DNA from: Odiellus spinosus | Taxonomy: Eukaryota; Arthropoda; Arachnida; Opiliones; Phalangiidae | DNA: 64,000 bases | NCBI GenBank assembly: GCA_963920705.1 | Contig: OY987237.1 | Location: 3,316,601-3,380,600, forward strand | Reading direction: 5' to 3' | Shown here: in pieces, positions 10,545 through 22,760 of the stretch | How the letters are laid out: each line of letters begins with the position of its first letter | Numbering within the stretch: the stretch's first letter is position 1 | Translations under genes and position numbers: made by a program | The notes under the pieces: model-generated | Seen by the model: the letters and a program-made list of their open reading frames with translations, nothing else | Told to the model about the DNA's origin: nothing | Databases searched by the model: none

Positions 10545-12920
10545 CTTGCCATTCCGAACGGCAATAAGGAAGGTATTAACATCAAAAATAATGAAAAAAT
10601 TAATTGGAATTTGGTTTAAAGGGCAATGGGGAAAATATAAAGATTTCGCTGCGGCTGTCGGAGGTATTAACATCAAAATTGCTGAAATAATTAATTTAAA
10701 TTTGGTTTAAAGGGCAATGGGGAAAATATAAAGATGTCATTGCGGCTGTCGGAGGTATTAACATCAAAATTGCTGAAATAATTAATTTAAATTTGGTTTA
10801 AAGGGCAATGGGGAAAATATAAAGATTTCACTGCGGCTGACGGAGGTATTAACATCAAAATTGATGAAAAATTTAATTTAAATTTGGTTTAAAGGGCAAT
10901 GGGGAAAATATAATGATTTCGCTGCGGCTGTCGGAGGTATTAACATCAAAATTGATGAAAAAATTAATTTTAATTGGGTTTAAAGGGCAATGGGGAAAAT
11001 GTAGAGATCTGACTGAATCAAGTGAGGCTGCCCCAGCTATTAACAACAAAAATTATGAAAAAATTAATTTTAATTGGGTTTAAAGGGCAATGGTAAAAAT
11101 GTAGAAATTTGACTAAATCAAGTGCGGCTGCCCAGCCATTAACATCAAAAATTATGAAAAAATTAATTTTAATTGGGTTTAAAGGGCAATGGTAAAAATG
11201 TAGAAATTTGACTAAATCAAGTGCGGCTGCCGCAGCTATTAACATCAAAAATTATGAAAAAATTTAGTTTAATTAGGTTTAAAGGGCAATGGTAAAAATG
11301 TAGAAATTTGACTAAATCAAGTGCGGCTGCCCCAGCTATTAACATCAAAAAAATGTAAAAATTAATTTTAATTGGGATTAAAGGGCAATGGTAAAAATGT
11401 AGAGATTTGACTGAATCAAGTGCGGCTGCCCCAGCTATTAACATCAAAAATAAGGAAAAAATTAATTTTAATTGGGATTAAAGGGCAATGGTAAAAATGT
11501 AGAGATTTGACTGAATCAAGTGCGGCTGCCCCAGCTATTAACATCAAAAATTATGAAAAAATTAATTTTAATTGGGTTTAAAGGGCAATGGTACAAATGT
11601 AGAGATCTGACTGAATCAAGTGCGGCTGCCCCAGCTATTAACATCAAAAATAATGTAAAAATTAATTTTAATTGGGATTAAAGGGCACTGGTAAAAATGT
11701 AGAGGTTTGACTGAATCAAGTGAGGCTGCCCCAGCTATTAACATCAAAAATAATGAAAAAATAAATTTTAATTGGGATTAAAGGGCACTGGTAAAAATGT
11801 AGAAATTTGACTGAATCAAGTGAGGCTGCCCCAGCTATTAACATCAAAAATTGTGAAATAATTAATTTTAATTGGGTTTAAAGGGCAATGGTAAAAATGT
11901 AGAGATCTGACTGAATCAAGTGCGGCTGCCCCAGCTATTAACATCAAAAATAATGAAAAAATAAATTTTAATTGGGATTAAAGGGCACTGGTAAAAATGT
12001 AGAAATTTGACTGAATCAAGTGAGGCTTCCCCAGCTATTAACATCAAAAATTGTGAAATAATTAATTTTAATTGGGTTTAAAGGGCAATGGTAAAAATGT
12101 AGAGATCTGACTGAATCAAGTGCGGCTGCCCCAGCTATTAACATCAAAAATATTGAAAAAATAAATTTTAATTGGGATTAAAGGGCACTGGTAAAAATGT
12201 AGAAATTTGACTGAATCAAGTGAGGCTGCCCCAGCTATTAACATCAAAAATTGTGAAATAATTAATTTTAATTGGGTTTAAAGGGCAATGGTAAAAATGT
12301 AGAGATCTGACTGAATCAAGTGCGGCTGCCCCAGCTGTTAACATCAAAAATAATGAAAAAATTAATTTTAATTTAGATTAAGAGGCACTGGTAAAAAATG
12401 TAGAGATTTGACTGAATCAAGTGCGTCCGCCCCAGCTATTAACATCAAAAATAATGTAAAAATTAATTTTAATTGGGATTAAAGGGCAATGGTAAAAATG
12501 TAGAGATTTGACTGAATCAAGTGCGGCTCCCCCAGCTATTAACATCAAAAATAATGTAAAAAATTTTTTTAATTGGAATTAAAGGGCAATGGTAAAAATG
12601 TAGAGATTTGACTGAATCAAGTGCGGCTCCCCCAGCTATTAACATCAAAAATAATGTAAAAATTAATTTTAATTGGGATTAAAGGGCAATGGTAAAAATG
12701 TAGAGATCTGACTGAATCAAGTGAGGCTGCCCCAGCTATTAACATCAAAAATAATGTAAAAATTTTTTTTAATTGGGATTAAAGGGCAATGGTAAAAATG
12801 TAGAGATTTGACTGAATCAAGTGCGGCTACCGCAGCTATTAACATCAAAAATTATGAAAAAATTAATTTTAATTGGGTTTAAAGGGCAATGGTAAAAATG
12901 TAGAGATTTGACTGAATCAC
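10545..12920 (+). repeat. Satellite array of 24 units (91 then 100 bp)
   Basis: The anchor TTAAAGGGCAATGG recurs at about 10620, 10711, 10802, 10893, 10984, 11084, 11183, 11283, 11382, then at ~100-bp steps to 12883. The first spacings are 91 bp and the rest 99-101 bp. From about 11782 to 12382 units alternate between two types (CACTGG/GAGGCTGCC and CAATGG/GCGGCTGCC), which gives a 200-bp higher-order repeat. Short open frames crossing the array are repeat artefacts. Confidence 0.95.
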
Positions 12921-12984
12921 TTTTTAAAGGGCTAGTCTTTTAATATAGAAGTTAACACTTTCGTGTTAGACTGAAGTGACAGAT

Positions 12985-14529
12985 ATTATATCAAAAATGT
13001 CTTTGCGAACAAAGACCCAGAAGGACATGTTATGGCCTTGAATGTCTGAAGTGACAGATATTTAATTTTCTTTTAAAACATTAAATTTAAATACAATTAA
13101 ATTTTCTTTTAAAACATTAAATTTAAATACAATTAAATTTTCTTTTAAAACATTAAATTTAAATACAATTAAATTTTCTTTTAAAACATGAAATTTAAAT
13201 ACAATTAGATTTTCTTTTAAAACGAAATTTAAATATAATCACAATCTGGCACGATTTAGAGTTTCAAATTTCAATACAACTGATTTTATTCACTCGGAAA
13301 TATTTAAGAAAAACATAACAGACGATTTTCTCCCATTGACGCTTAACATTAAATTTCGATAGAAAAATATATTTAATTTAGCTTTGGCTTTAGGCATAGA
13401 CTCAAAGTTCTATGATCTGATCTCATACCTTAATTGGATAATGTTTTCTATGGATAATGTTTTCTATGGATAATGCTTTATTATAACTCTTCGACTTTAG
13501 TCGAGGCAATTCGTTCTCGTTCATGTTAGCTTATGAATGCTTATCAAGGAATTTAAAGGGAAAAAAATTCCCCATATTTTAATTTTTAATCTAGGTTGCA
13601 AACGAACAAACCTAATCCATGGATAATGTTTTATTACAACTCCTCGACTTTAGTCGAGGCAATTCGTTCATGTTAGCTTACGGATGCTTATACAAGGAAT
13701 TTAAAGGGAATAAAAATTCACCATATTTTAATTTTTAACTTGGGTTGCAAAACGAACAAACCTAATTCATGGATGTTTTTTTATAACTCCTAATAACTAA
13801 TTAGTGGTCCCTTATGGAAATCATCATTTTAATTGTACGGTTTTAATGAAAAGAAAAATGAAAGTATTACAATTTATTTAAAAAGCTTATCCGCTCTAAA
13901 ATTCGTCGCTTTGAAATTCTCTCCGCTTGCGCGCGCAATATAGCTTTGAAAGTACAAATTGTTATGGTTTGCGTCGTCTGCTAAGCTAGAAAAGAAGGTG
14001 ACTTTAAACGGGCTTTAAAAAACACATTTCCCTTTATCATATACCCATTCCAATAAACCGGCGAGTATTTTTAACGATCCGTTCAATTGCGAGTCGTGGA
14101 AATTCGGGTTAAACTAAGAAAACATAAAGTGGACTCGCGTTATACTGAAAAATAACAGTTCAATACACGTTTTCCCTGAAAAATAATTAAGCGAAATTTA
14201 ATGTTAAGCGTCAATGGGAGAAAATCGTCTGTTATGTTTTTCTTAAATATTTCCGAGTGAATAAAATCAGTTGTATTGAAATTTGAAACTCTAAATCGTG
14301 CCAGATTGTGATTATATTTAAATTTCGTTTTAAAAGAAAATCTAATTGTATTTAAATTTCATGTTTTAAAAGAAAATTTAATTGTATTTAAATTTAATGT
14401 TTTAAAAGAAAATTTAATTGTATTTAAATTTAATGTTTTAAAAGAAAATTAAATATCTGTCACTTCAGACATTCAAGGCCATAACATGTCCTTCTGGGTC
14501 TTTGTTCGCAAAGACATTTTTGATATAAT
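12985..14529. mobile_element. 1.5-kb foldback element with unequal arms
   Basis: Left arm 12985-13358 (374 bp) and right arm 14192-14529 (338 bp) are near-perfect inverted copies that begin ATTATATCAAAAATGTC. The 36-bp difference equals one internal subrepeat of the AATTTTCTTTTAAAACATTA type. The middle carries two copies of a ~160-bp direct repeat (about 13453-13612 and 13618-13770), each with the small palindrome CTCGACTTTAGTCGAG. No protein is encoded. Confidence 0.85.
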
Positions 14530-14992
14530 TTAATCTGGGTTCGTAGTTCGTTTTAAATTAAAATTAGAATTAATTGAAAAATTAAATCTTCGATTTGGTA
14601 TCGTTACAAACGTTTCAGTGTTTCGTTAATTTTCTTCCTGTTAGGCCTCCGCTCAGTTTAAATTATAAAATTTAATCGGGGTTCGTACCGCTTTTTACTC
14701 TTTTTAAATTAAAATTAAAGTTAAAAATTACAGTTCGATAAAGGCTTCCGTTCGTTAACACGATAATCTGTCGTTTCAGGAGGATCCCGTTGCGGGATGC
14801 CTCGCCTTAACGCCGGCCTCCCATTGGTTGATAATGATTTGTATAGTGTAGGGTCTTTTTTTTTTCCCCCACGGAGGATTGTTAGACGCGGAGTAGTAGT
14901 CTTATATATTAAAACCCCGCTTAGCATTACAGGGAGCATTTAAAAATGGAGTGGTAATAAATTTTAAACGGAACCTTTTAAACTAACGGAAA

Positions 14993-15322
14993 AAGATGAA
15001 CATCAAGATGGTCGCCTGCAAAAAGATGAGAGTTAGATGGACGCCTGAAAAAAGATGAAAAGCAAGATGGCCGCCTGAAAAAAAAGATGAAAATTAAGAT
15101 GGAAGCATGAAAAAAGATGAAAAGCAAGATGGCCGCCTTAAAAAAGATGAAAAGTAAGATGGCCGCATGAAAAAAGATGAAAAGTAAGATGGCCGCATGA
15201 AAAAAGATGAAAAGTAAGATGGCCGCATGAAAAAAAGATGAAAAGTAAGATGGCCGCATGAAAAGCAAGATGGCCGCCGAAAAAAAGGTGGAAAGGAAGA
15301 GGACCGCCCTTAAAAAGATGAA
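14993..15322 (+). repeat. ~30-bp minisatellite inside the Helitron
   Basis: About eleven units of the type AAAAAAGATGAAAAGTAAGA followed by TGGCCGCATG. Internal minisatellites are common in non-autonomous Helitrons. Open frames read across it are low-complexity artefacts. Confidence 0.9.
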
Positions 15323-15612
15323 AATAAAAATTAGAATTAAGTGAAAAATTAAATCTTCTTAAAATTAGAATTAAGTGAAAAATTAAATCTTCGATTTTTA
15401 TGTAATGGAACACGATTAATAATTACGAATATGAAAGCAAACATAATTTTTGCTGAAATTTTTTTCTTATATGCTGTTACTAATTATAACACTGTTCAAT
15501 CCTTTTCACCTCTTTTCATATGGCAGGCGCGTGGAAACTCAGATTTTAATACAATTTCATTAGGCCCGAAGCAACTGGATGAAACCCGCCCGTAGGGCGG
15601 GCTTTCAGCTAG

Positions 15613-15935
15613 TATCATATATTCAAGAGCAGTGGCGACGGAACACTCGGGCTAAGTAGGCTGTAGTCTATTTGGAAAATTTGACAGGGGTCCTAAAATT
15701 GGAGGAAAAAAGGCCCAGAATTTCTTGAAAGTGCATGGGCCCTAAAAAAACCCTAACATGTAGAAAAAAAATGAGCCTAGGTATAGAATCCAACACTTTT
15801 AAAAACGTTGGCCGGAAGTAACGACGATTTATCAAATCATACGATCTCTACGGATCCTTGTTAAGTTTACTTTCCGAGTAATTTAAACAATTGAAATTGA
15901 TAATATGGCACTCTAGTTATTCGAAAATCGAGTCT
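15613..15935. other. No gene recognised
   Basis: Single-copy-looking sequence between the Helitron end and the first inverted-array element. Nothing coding is visible. Confidence 0.4.
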
Positions 15936-15939
15936 ACCC

Positions 15940-16565
15940 CCATTTGGCCCAATTTCATTTCACCTAATTCCCGTTTCGCCCAATCTCATTTCACCTAATT
16001 CCCATTTCGCCCAATCTCATTTCACCGAATTCCCGTTTGGCCCAGTCCTATTTAGCCTAATGCCATATCACCAAATTCCCATTTCGTCCATTTCTCATTT
16101 CGCCATTTCGCCCAATCCACTCCTAAGATTAATCTGTCTCCTCGGGTTTCGGCATTAGTTGGATGTGTTTCGACATCTGTAGAGACTTGACTTAGCTTGA
16201 TACAGAGAAGGTAAGCCTTCGTGAACAATTTCCTTTTGATCGGTTCCTCGGGCCCGTTTAATTATTTCTGCACGCACTTTTTGATGTATCTAAAGAACCA
16301 TTTACTTTATTTGATAACCTAACCTAACCTAATAAATTTAGTTTGGGCGAATTGTGAATCGATAATTTGGGGCCAAATAATAAGTTTGGGCTAAGTAGGA
16401 TTGGGCGAAATGGAAATAGATTATTTTGGGCGACAAATGCCTTTGGCGAAATGGGAATAGATAATTTTGGGCAAAAAATGCCTAGGGCGAAATGGAAATA
16501 GATAATTTTGGGCAAAAAATGTCTTGGGCGAAATGGGAATAGATAATTTTGGGCGAAATGGGTAC
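15940..16565. mobile_element. Inverted-array element X1 (CCCATTTCGCCCAAT motif, TTAGG-type core)
   Basis: The left array (about 15945-16120) iterates CCCATTTCGCCCAAT and TCATTTCACCTAATTC at ~30-bp spacing. The right array (about 16336-16562) iterates the complement, GGGCGAAATGGGAATAGATA, at ~40-bp spacing. Between them lies AACCTAACCTAACCTAA at about 16317-16332, a run of the telomere-type pentamer on the complementary strand. The architecture repeats in X2 and X3 with a different motif. Confidence 0.65.
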
Positions 16566-16674
16566 TTACCGAAAAGGTCCCTCGTAAAATGTTTGAATTA
16601 AACTTCACTCAATAAATAAGAGTTAGGGACGTAGGTGGCTTTTCAAAGTTCCAGCCTCACGGGATATTCCTATT

Positions 16675-17866
16675 GGATCGAAGTTCATTTGATCGACACA
16701 GGGCCCATTGGATCGAAATTCATTTGATCGACACAGGGCCCATTGGATCGAAATTCATTTGATCGACAGTGTTTCTCATTTGCTCGATGGGATAGCCCTA
16801 GTGGATCGAAATTCATTTGCTCGACGGGATAGCCCTAGTGGATCGAAATTCATTTGATCGACATTATTTGTCATAGACAGTTTTTCTTATGCATTGGACA
16901 GTATTATTTAGCTGATCGAAAAATATATTTTTTATATTCCCATATGATTAAAAAATCTATTTTACATATATATTGTAAAAATAGAAAAGATTCGTTTAAG
17001 TTATTTCTAGTGAGTTGCTGTGAATCGTTGCGAAATTGGTAAGACCGCATGGTTTTTAAGCGAGGATAGTGAGTTCGAATCGATGGTTTGGTTATCAATT
17101 GAAATTCCGTGTTTTATATTTCTAATAACAATGATTGTTCGTTTTTGTTTGAATTAGTGTTCGCAATTTCATGCTTAACTAGGATTGGTTGTTTTCGATA
17201 ATGGCAGGCATATTATAGAAGCCCTAAAAAAGTGGCTTTTGTGTCCGTTTTTTGTTAGTCTATACGTTTCTAATTTTATAATTTCCGTGAATTAAATTTA
17301 AAAATAAAATAATTTAATGAAATTTTAATTTAGTATATTTAAAGTGAGGCTGTCACGGATTTTTTATGAGCCCTTTATGGTATACAGGGAGGTTAGGTTG
17401 GGTTAGGTTATTTTAGATTAGGGTAGGTTAGGTTCATTTAAGTCTGGTCTTATTCTTTAAAGTAGTTAATCCAGAAAGAACTGCCTTTCAATACAAAGGT
17501 ATTGTTAATTGCGCTTCGGAACCAAACTAACCTTGTAAGTGATATACAAGAAAAACATTATTCTATATATTTTGGCATCTTTTTTGAAGTTTTTTAAAAA
17601 CGAGTCAACCTAGATGTGAAAAATTTTCAATTAGTACATTTTATTAGTGTGTAAAATACTAATTATATAAGCGATGTGTATTCGAAAATAATAGTGACAG
17701 CCTCACTTTAAAAATTTTGTCTATAAAAGGGTTTTTATATTCCATGTATTGAATATACAAATAAAAAGATAAAGCTTAGTCGATCATTTGAAACTTCTTT
17801 TTTTAAATGTCGATCATTTGGTGCCAATGGACCCTGTGTCGATCAAGTGAATTTCGATCCAATGGT
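16675..17866. mobile_element. Inverted-array element X2 (GATCGA motif, TTAGG-type core)
   Basis: The left array, about 16675-16862, has about five copies of TTGGATCGAAATTCATTTGA followed by TCGACA. The right array, about 17778-17866, carries the complement (GTCGATCAAGTGAATTTCGA, CGATCATTTGGTGCC). The interior contains GGTTAGGTTGGGTTAGGTTA and a further TTAGG-like run at about 17391-17440. No transposase frame is visible. Confidence 0.7.
17025..17085 (+). other. Weak tRNA-like pol III box pair
   Basis: TTGCGAAATTGGTAAGACC resembles a tRNA A box and GAGTTCGAATC a B box, about 40 bases apart, inside element X2. No convincing acceptor or anticodon stem can be drawn. This may be a tRNA-derived SINE scrap or coincidence. 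Confidence 0.2.
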
Positions 17867-18829
17867 ACCAAAGCCCCGTCACGACTCACGAGAACAGTCG
17901 CACACTCGCACTAAACCGCCGATTCAATGCCTCATCAAAAACGCGTAGATTCGTTTTAAACTTATTTCGATCATTTCGTGATAGTCCAGCGAATATTAAT
18001 GTAAAAAACTGATTATCGTAAAATTAGACTTTAAGACCGCGAGAAACACATCGAAAACTGGACTATGCATCCGTTGACCGTGATTGTGGAACTTTCAAAA
18101 ACAAGCAGACGACGTAAAATTGCTGAATTCTGTAGCCGGTCTCGTGGCGGATTTAAATTAGAATAAAGCAAGGACCCTTTATACTAACCGGACGGGCAAA
18201 GCAATAGCTTTCACTGTACAAAGTTTAGTTTCCTCATCACTGTCTCTCTCAAGTGGGGGTTTGGGGGGGGGGGGTAAGAATATGCGGGCCGTCAAGGACA
18301 AATTCGTATTTATATTTCCGGTGAAATGGCGTCATAGTCTCATAGAGGCAGAGCTAGCTGAAATACTAAAGCTTGTGTTCGTTATGAAATAAGTGAATGT
18401 TATGGCAAATTTATTTGAAATTATGAACTAAAACTATTCAATAGCGCCAATAGCGCCTCACTCAATCTTTAAATCATCATGGTTAAAAAACAGTGCGAGT
18501 ATTCCTTGTGTTGCAATCGGGAAAACTATATTAAACCAAGGCCAAGAAACCTACTATATTTCAAAGAGAGTTTTCATGACTTCATTTTTCTTATGATTTC
18601 TAACGTTAAGTATCAATCCGCGTCAGCTTTACATTTTATACTCCAATTCCGCTTGAACTGGTTATATTTATTCCGAGTATAATCGATCTATTAACTAGAG
18701 TATAGTAGTAGAATTGTACTTAGATGATCCAAACCACATTGAGTTTGCAGCAAGAATAAGCTTACACTACCTTTGCTTGAACTTAGGCGCGTGCTGAACA
18801 CTCAAACTGGTATTTGCCACAAAGTGATA
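17867..18829. other. No gene recognised
   Basis: Contains a poly-G run at about 18255-18275. The small frame at 18479-18682 has no motif. Confidence 0.4.
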
Positions 18830-19760
18830 TTTAATCCCTGGACCTTTCATTGTGTTATGTTCTTAAAGAGACATAATAGCTTAAATTAGCCACATTTCTA
18901 AGTAATGCGATTTAAATTCAATCGCCTCGGTTTATTCGAGTACAACACCCAAAAGATCGTAAGAAAGAGGCCTCTTATCACCGAAATATAGGTGAGAAAG
19001 GATTGCCGACACAATCGAAGACGACACCATCGCGCAAGCGAGAGAGTTCACCACAATTTTAAAGGCTAACGTAAACCATCCATTGGTGCAGTGCATCTAT
19101 GAGTACCGAATCTGTAAATCTCGTTTATATAGGCCGAGAAGAGATATATTATTAAAGTTAAAAAATCAAATGATAAGAAAATCTTGCCTACTTTTTAATT
19201 ACAGTGAATTAAAGTGAATTTAATGGGATACTCATGATATAATATAACAATCAAAATTAAAGGGCTGAAAAGGGCTACCCGAGTAGAAGAACCCAGTGAA
19301 TGTAATTTTCAGTTATCGATAAAAAATACCTTTAAAAAAAGCTTATCTGCTGTTTAATAAATTAAATTTTTGATCATCAATTTAGAACCACTTAATAAAG
19401 CTCGGCTAGGTTATGTTTTAACCTTTTCGTAACCCATTCAGCCACCTTTCTCTCTATTACTTCACATACCTTATCAATCTTTCATTGTTGAAATCTTTGT
19501 TTAACCAAGAGAAGCATTCGTAAACAATAAACTGTACTTTCTCTCTATTAACTCGAATTCAATGGATATTCCTTATCATTCTACTGTTTAAGAAATAAGA
19601 TGTTTGTTTATCATTTTGAAGCAATTAATAAAGCTCGGCTAAGCTTATGATTTCACCCTTTTGTAACACATTCAGGCACCTTACTTTCTATTACTTCATA
19701 TACTTTATCAATATTTCATTATTTAAATCTGTGTAATTTTGAATTTGTTTCGTTTGAATA
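18830..19760 (+). repeat. Diverged partial unit of family R
   Basis: Matches the 3' half of the R unit (for example 25180-25900) with many substitutions. Landmarks are TTCAATCGCCTCGGTTTATT, CTCGTTTATATAGGCCGAGA and repeated AATAAAGCTCGGCTA boxes. It lacks the terminal hairpin. Confidence 0.7.
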
Positions 19761-19920
19761 CAATTTATTGGTAAGAAAGTAATTTTGAATTTGAATTATT
19801 TGTTTAGACGTTTTTGGTATATTTTCATTGACTTGAATTCTAATTTTATTTTTATTACTGAGTTGTGACTGAAATATTAGTTTTGAAATCAAAATGTTTT
19901 TTTCTGATTCATTTTTCTCT

Positions 19921-20040
19921 GTAAAATACTAAATACGCCGACGATAAAGTATTTAAAATACTAAATACTCCGACGATAAAGTATTTCAAATAAAATTCTT
20001 AAATAAAGTATTTTAAAATACTAAATACTTAAAATACTGT
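19921..20040. repeat. Short palindromic tandem repeat
   Basis: About three units of AAAATACTAAATACTCCGAC followed by GATAAAGTATTT. Each unit is partly self-complementary. Confidence 0.6.
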
Positions 20041-20624
20041 AATGTTAAGGCCTAGCGAAAAGCACGGTCCCAGAACGACTCTACATCCTCGTAGAACTGT
20101 AATTCTTATTGCTACTTCAATGCCACTATGGTCAGTCCTCCTAAATCTGAACGCTTCTATTTCTGAACACTTTCATTCAAAAATGTATAACTTAAACTTG
20201 GTTGGGTCTGTTTAAAGATGGAAGAGCTCATTTTGTAGATTAAGAAAGGGGGTATTCGCGGAACACAACTTCAACACTCTAGAAAAAGACCCGAAGAAGA
20301 TACGACACTAATTAGCCAACTGCGATAATTAGCCTAATTAATTAGACCGTTTTTAAGGTTACGAGCATAAGGGAAGCGAGGATTTTAAAGGGGCAAATTT
20401 CAGAGCAAATAGGGCTTTTAAGTTATTCGCAGTACTTTTTTTAGGAAAACCTTATAATTTCATTGAGGATTCCCTTAAGGGACCACTTATTAGCTCTAAA
20501 ACTCTTAAATGCATAAGGATTGATATACCCAAGAAACATTTTATAAAGCGCGCGCTTTTACAATTCCAGCTAAATAATTAAGCGTATTTTATCATTGAAT
20601 ATTCGTTTATTAACGAACGTTAAT

Positions 20625-20765
20625 TAGGCCATCCGCGATTCATTTCGTAACTCTTAGACAGCGCCTCGTACGACAAAACGTCAAAGATTATTATCGTCTT
20701 GAAATGACCCATAGAACCCACTGTAACTCGGTCCTACCACCATTTTCGAAACTCCCAGTAGAACC
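20625..20765. repeat. Interspersed repeat shared with 52790-52925
   Basis: Both copies run from GATTCATTTCGTAACTCTTA through GACAAAACGTCA and AAATGACCCATAGAAC to CCTACCACCATTT. The other copy ends in ACACCCTGTA, a common transposon end. Identity is moderate. Confidence 0.55.
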
Positions 20766-21007
20766 GGGAGCTTTACCATATAATTAGACGTACTATGATG
20801 ACTAAAAACTCTTTAATTTGAAAGCGCAATGGCATGATGTCATGTATCATTAGAGAAATTGGCGATTTCTAGAGAAAGAAGCGCATATTTTGGCCAATAA
20901 GTATTTATTTCTACCTTTTCTCAATATCGTCAATTAATGCGGCTGATTTTTTAAAATTTTAAATAACACATTAGCATTGAATTATTCATGGTTTCAACTA
21001 GCAATTA

Positions 21008-22305
21008 TTAGGATAAACACGTTCGTGTTTATCCCTTTATCTAAACTCGAATTTCATCAGAAACCGTAATGGCTTTTCCAATGGGCCCGCGGCGCTTGAT
21101 AACTGAAATCGTCGTCGTCGTCGTCGTTTCCCTCTTCCCACCGTCCACTGAATTTGAATTAATACAGACAGAGGTACTTTTGAAAAAATTTGATAAGACT
21201 TCGTTCGGGTACAAGAGTATCTCTAGTTAAACACAGATTTCAATAATGAAATGTTGATTAAGTATACGAAGTAATAGAAAGTAAGGTTCCTGAATGGGTT
21301 ACAAAAGGGTGAGATCTTAAGCTTAGCCGAGCTTTACTAATTGCTTCAAAATGATAAACAAAAATTTTATTTCTTAAACAGTAGAATGATAAGGAATATC
21401 CATCGAATTCGAGTTAATAGAAAGAAAGGTGCCTGAATGGGTTACAAAAGGGAGAAATCATAAGCTTAGCCGAGCTTTATTAATTGCTTCAAAATGGTAC
21501 ACAAAACATATAACTAGCCGAGCTTTATTAATTGGCTTTAAATTGATAAACAAAAATTGATTTTATTAAACAGTTGATAAGCTTTTTTTAATGGCATTTT
21601 TGATCGTTAACGGAAAATTGCATTTATTGGGTTCTTTTACTAGGGTAGCCCTCTTCTCCGTCTAATTTTGACTATTATGTCATATCATGAGTATCCCATT
21701 ATATTCACCCTAATTAAAAAGTTGGCATGATTTTCTTATCATTTGATTTTTTAACTTTAATAATACATCTCTTCTCGGCCTATATAAACGAGATTTTCAG
21801 ATTCAGTACTCACAGATGCACCGTACCAATGGGTGGTTTACGTTAGCGTTTAAAATTGTGGCGAACCCTCTCGTTTGAGCAATGGTGACGTCTTTGATTG
21901 TTTAGGCAATCGTTTCTCACCTATATTTCGGTGATAAGAGAAATATTTCTCACGATCTTTTGGGTAGAGTACTCGAATAAAGCGAGGCGATTGAATGTAA
22001 ATCGCATTACCTAGAAATGTGGCCAATTTAATACATTTAGTCACTGTAAAAACATTTCACAATGAGAGTTCTAGGGATTAAATATCACTTGAGTTAGACT
22101 TCATATCCTGCCAAGTGCTCGATTACACATGAAATTTATAGTTTAACGTTCTCAATCTCTACTCTATTTTTTAAAATACTTGAGTTTTGCGACTAGGATG
22201 TGCTTTAGATCCAATAGCTTCGTCATTACTACTACGCAATAACGTTGCTATTAAGTAGTTGGCCAATGAAGTCTGTATCTAAAGCACGTCTAACTTAAGT
22301 ATAAT
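21008..22305 (-). repeat. Partial family R unit, reverse orientation
   Basis: It begins at the TTAGG + terminal hairpin (21008-21034), includes the (TCG)n run, the AAGCTCGGCTA boxes (as complement) and the CGATTGAATGTAAATCG region. It ends near 22305 without the TTAGG-like array and MITE arm. More diverged than the units at 23644-28750. Confidence 0.75.
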
Positions 22306-22760
22306 AAACAAGTTGGGAAACCAAAATATTACCTCCCCGACAACCACGTGATGTTAACGAACCTAACCTTACCTAAAATATTAAAATTTATGGCATTTGT
22401 GGAAGACGAAGATTGAAAGCAAAAAGAATTAATATCTCAATTAAACACTAAATATATTAAACCAATAATTCAGATCAAAAATATACTTCTTATCAAGATA
22501 AATTTGAATGCAAAAGAATCAAACTTAATTCAAAATAAAATTTTGAGAACCAGAGTCGGAAAAAAAATTTGCTGAATAATGAATTAATTTTAATATAAAT
22601 GCGTATCGAGTAAAATAAGCAAGGTCAAGGTTCTTCTTTTAAAACCATATAATAATTTTGAAGGCTCTAGAGTATTTGCAGACCAAATAACGCCAATAGG
22701 CAAAATATTATATCACATTGAACCTATATGCATTTCTTCAGTATACCAACACAACCCTAA
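22306..22760 (-). repeat. Interspersed family D, copy 1
   Basis: Reverse complement of 57340-57810. Shared phrases include ACAAGTTGG, CACGTGATG, AACCTAACCTTACCTAAAAT, CAAGGTTCTTCTTTTAAAAC and ATCACATTGAACCTAT. AT-rich and non-coding. Confidence 0.6.

Larger units (their letters stand above)
9050..15612 (+). mobile_element. Helitron with reiterated 5' ends and nested insertions
   Basis: The 5' end TCTTATATATAAAAACCACG begins at 9050 after an A. It recurs at 9124 and 9488 after A, giving three 5' termini in a row. The 3' end has a hairpin, CCCGCCC-GTA-GGGCGGG (15585-15601), then seven bases and the terminal CTAG at 15609-15612, followed by T. These TC...hairpin...CTRR ends inserted between A and T are diagnostic of Helitrons. 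The 156-bp block 9124-9279 equals 9488-9643, and the 208-bp block 9280-9487 equals 14531-14738. The copy starting at 9488 is thus interrupted by about 4.9 kb (9644-14530). No Rep/helicase gene is present, so it is non-autonomous. Confidence 0.8.

Noticed and set aside
10525-11447. Frames across the 91/100-bp satellite
   Set aside because: Periodic artefacts of the tandem repeat.
14978-15413. Phenylalanine/histidine-rich reverse frames
   Set aside because: Low-complexity translation of the Helitron minisatellite.
17025-17085. Functional tRNA gene
   Set aside because: Only A- and B-box-like words; no acceptor stem or anticodon arm could be folded by eye.
21100-21130. (TCG)n run as a coding serine/arginine tract
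   Set aside because: Same microsatellite occurs in every R unit and its length varies between copies.
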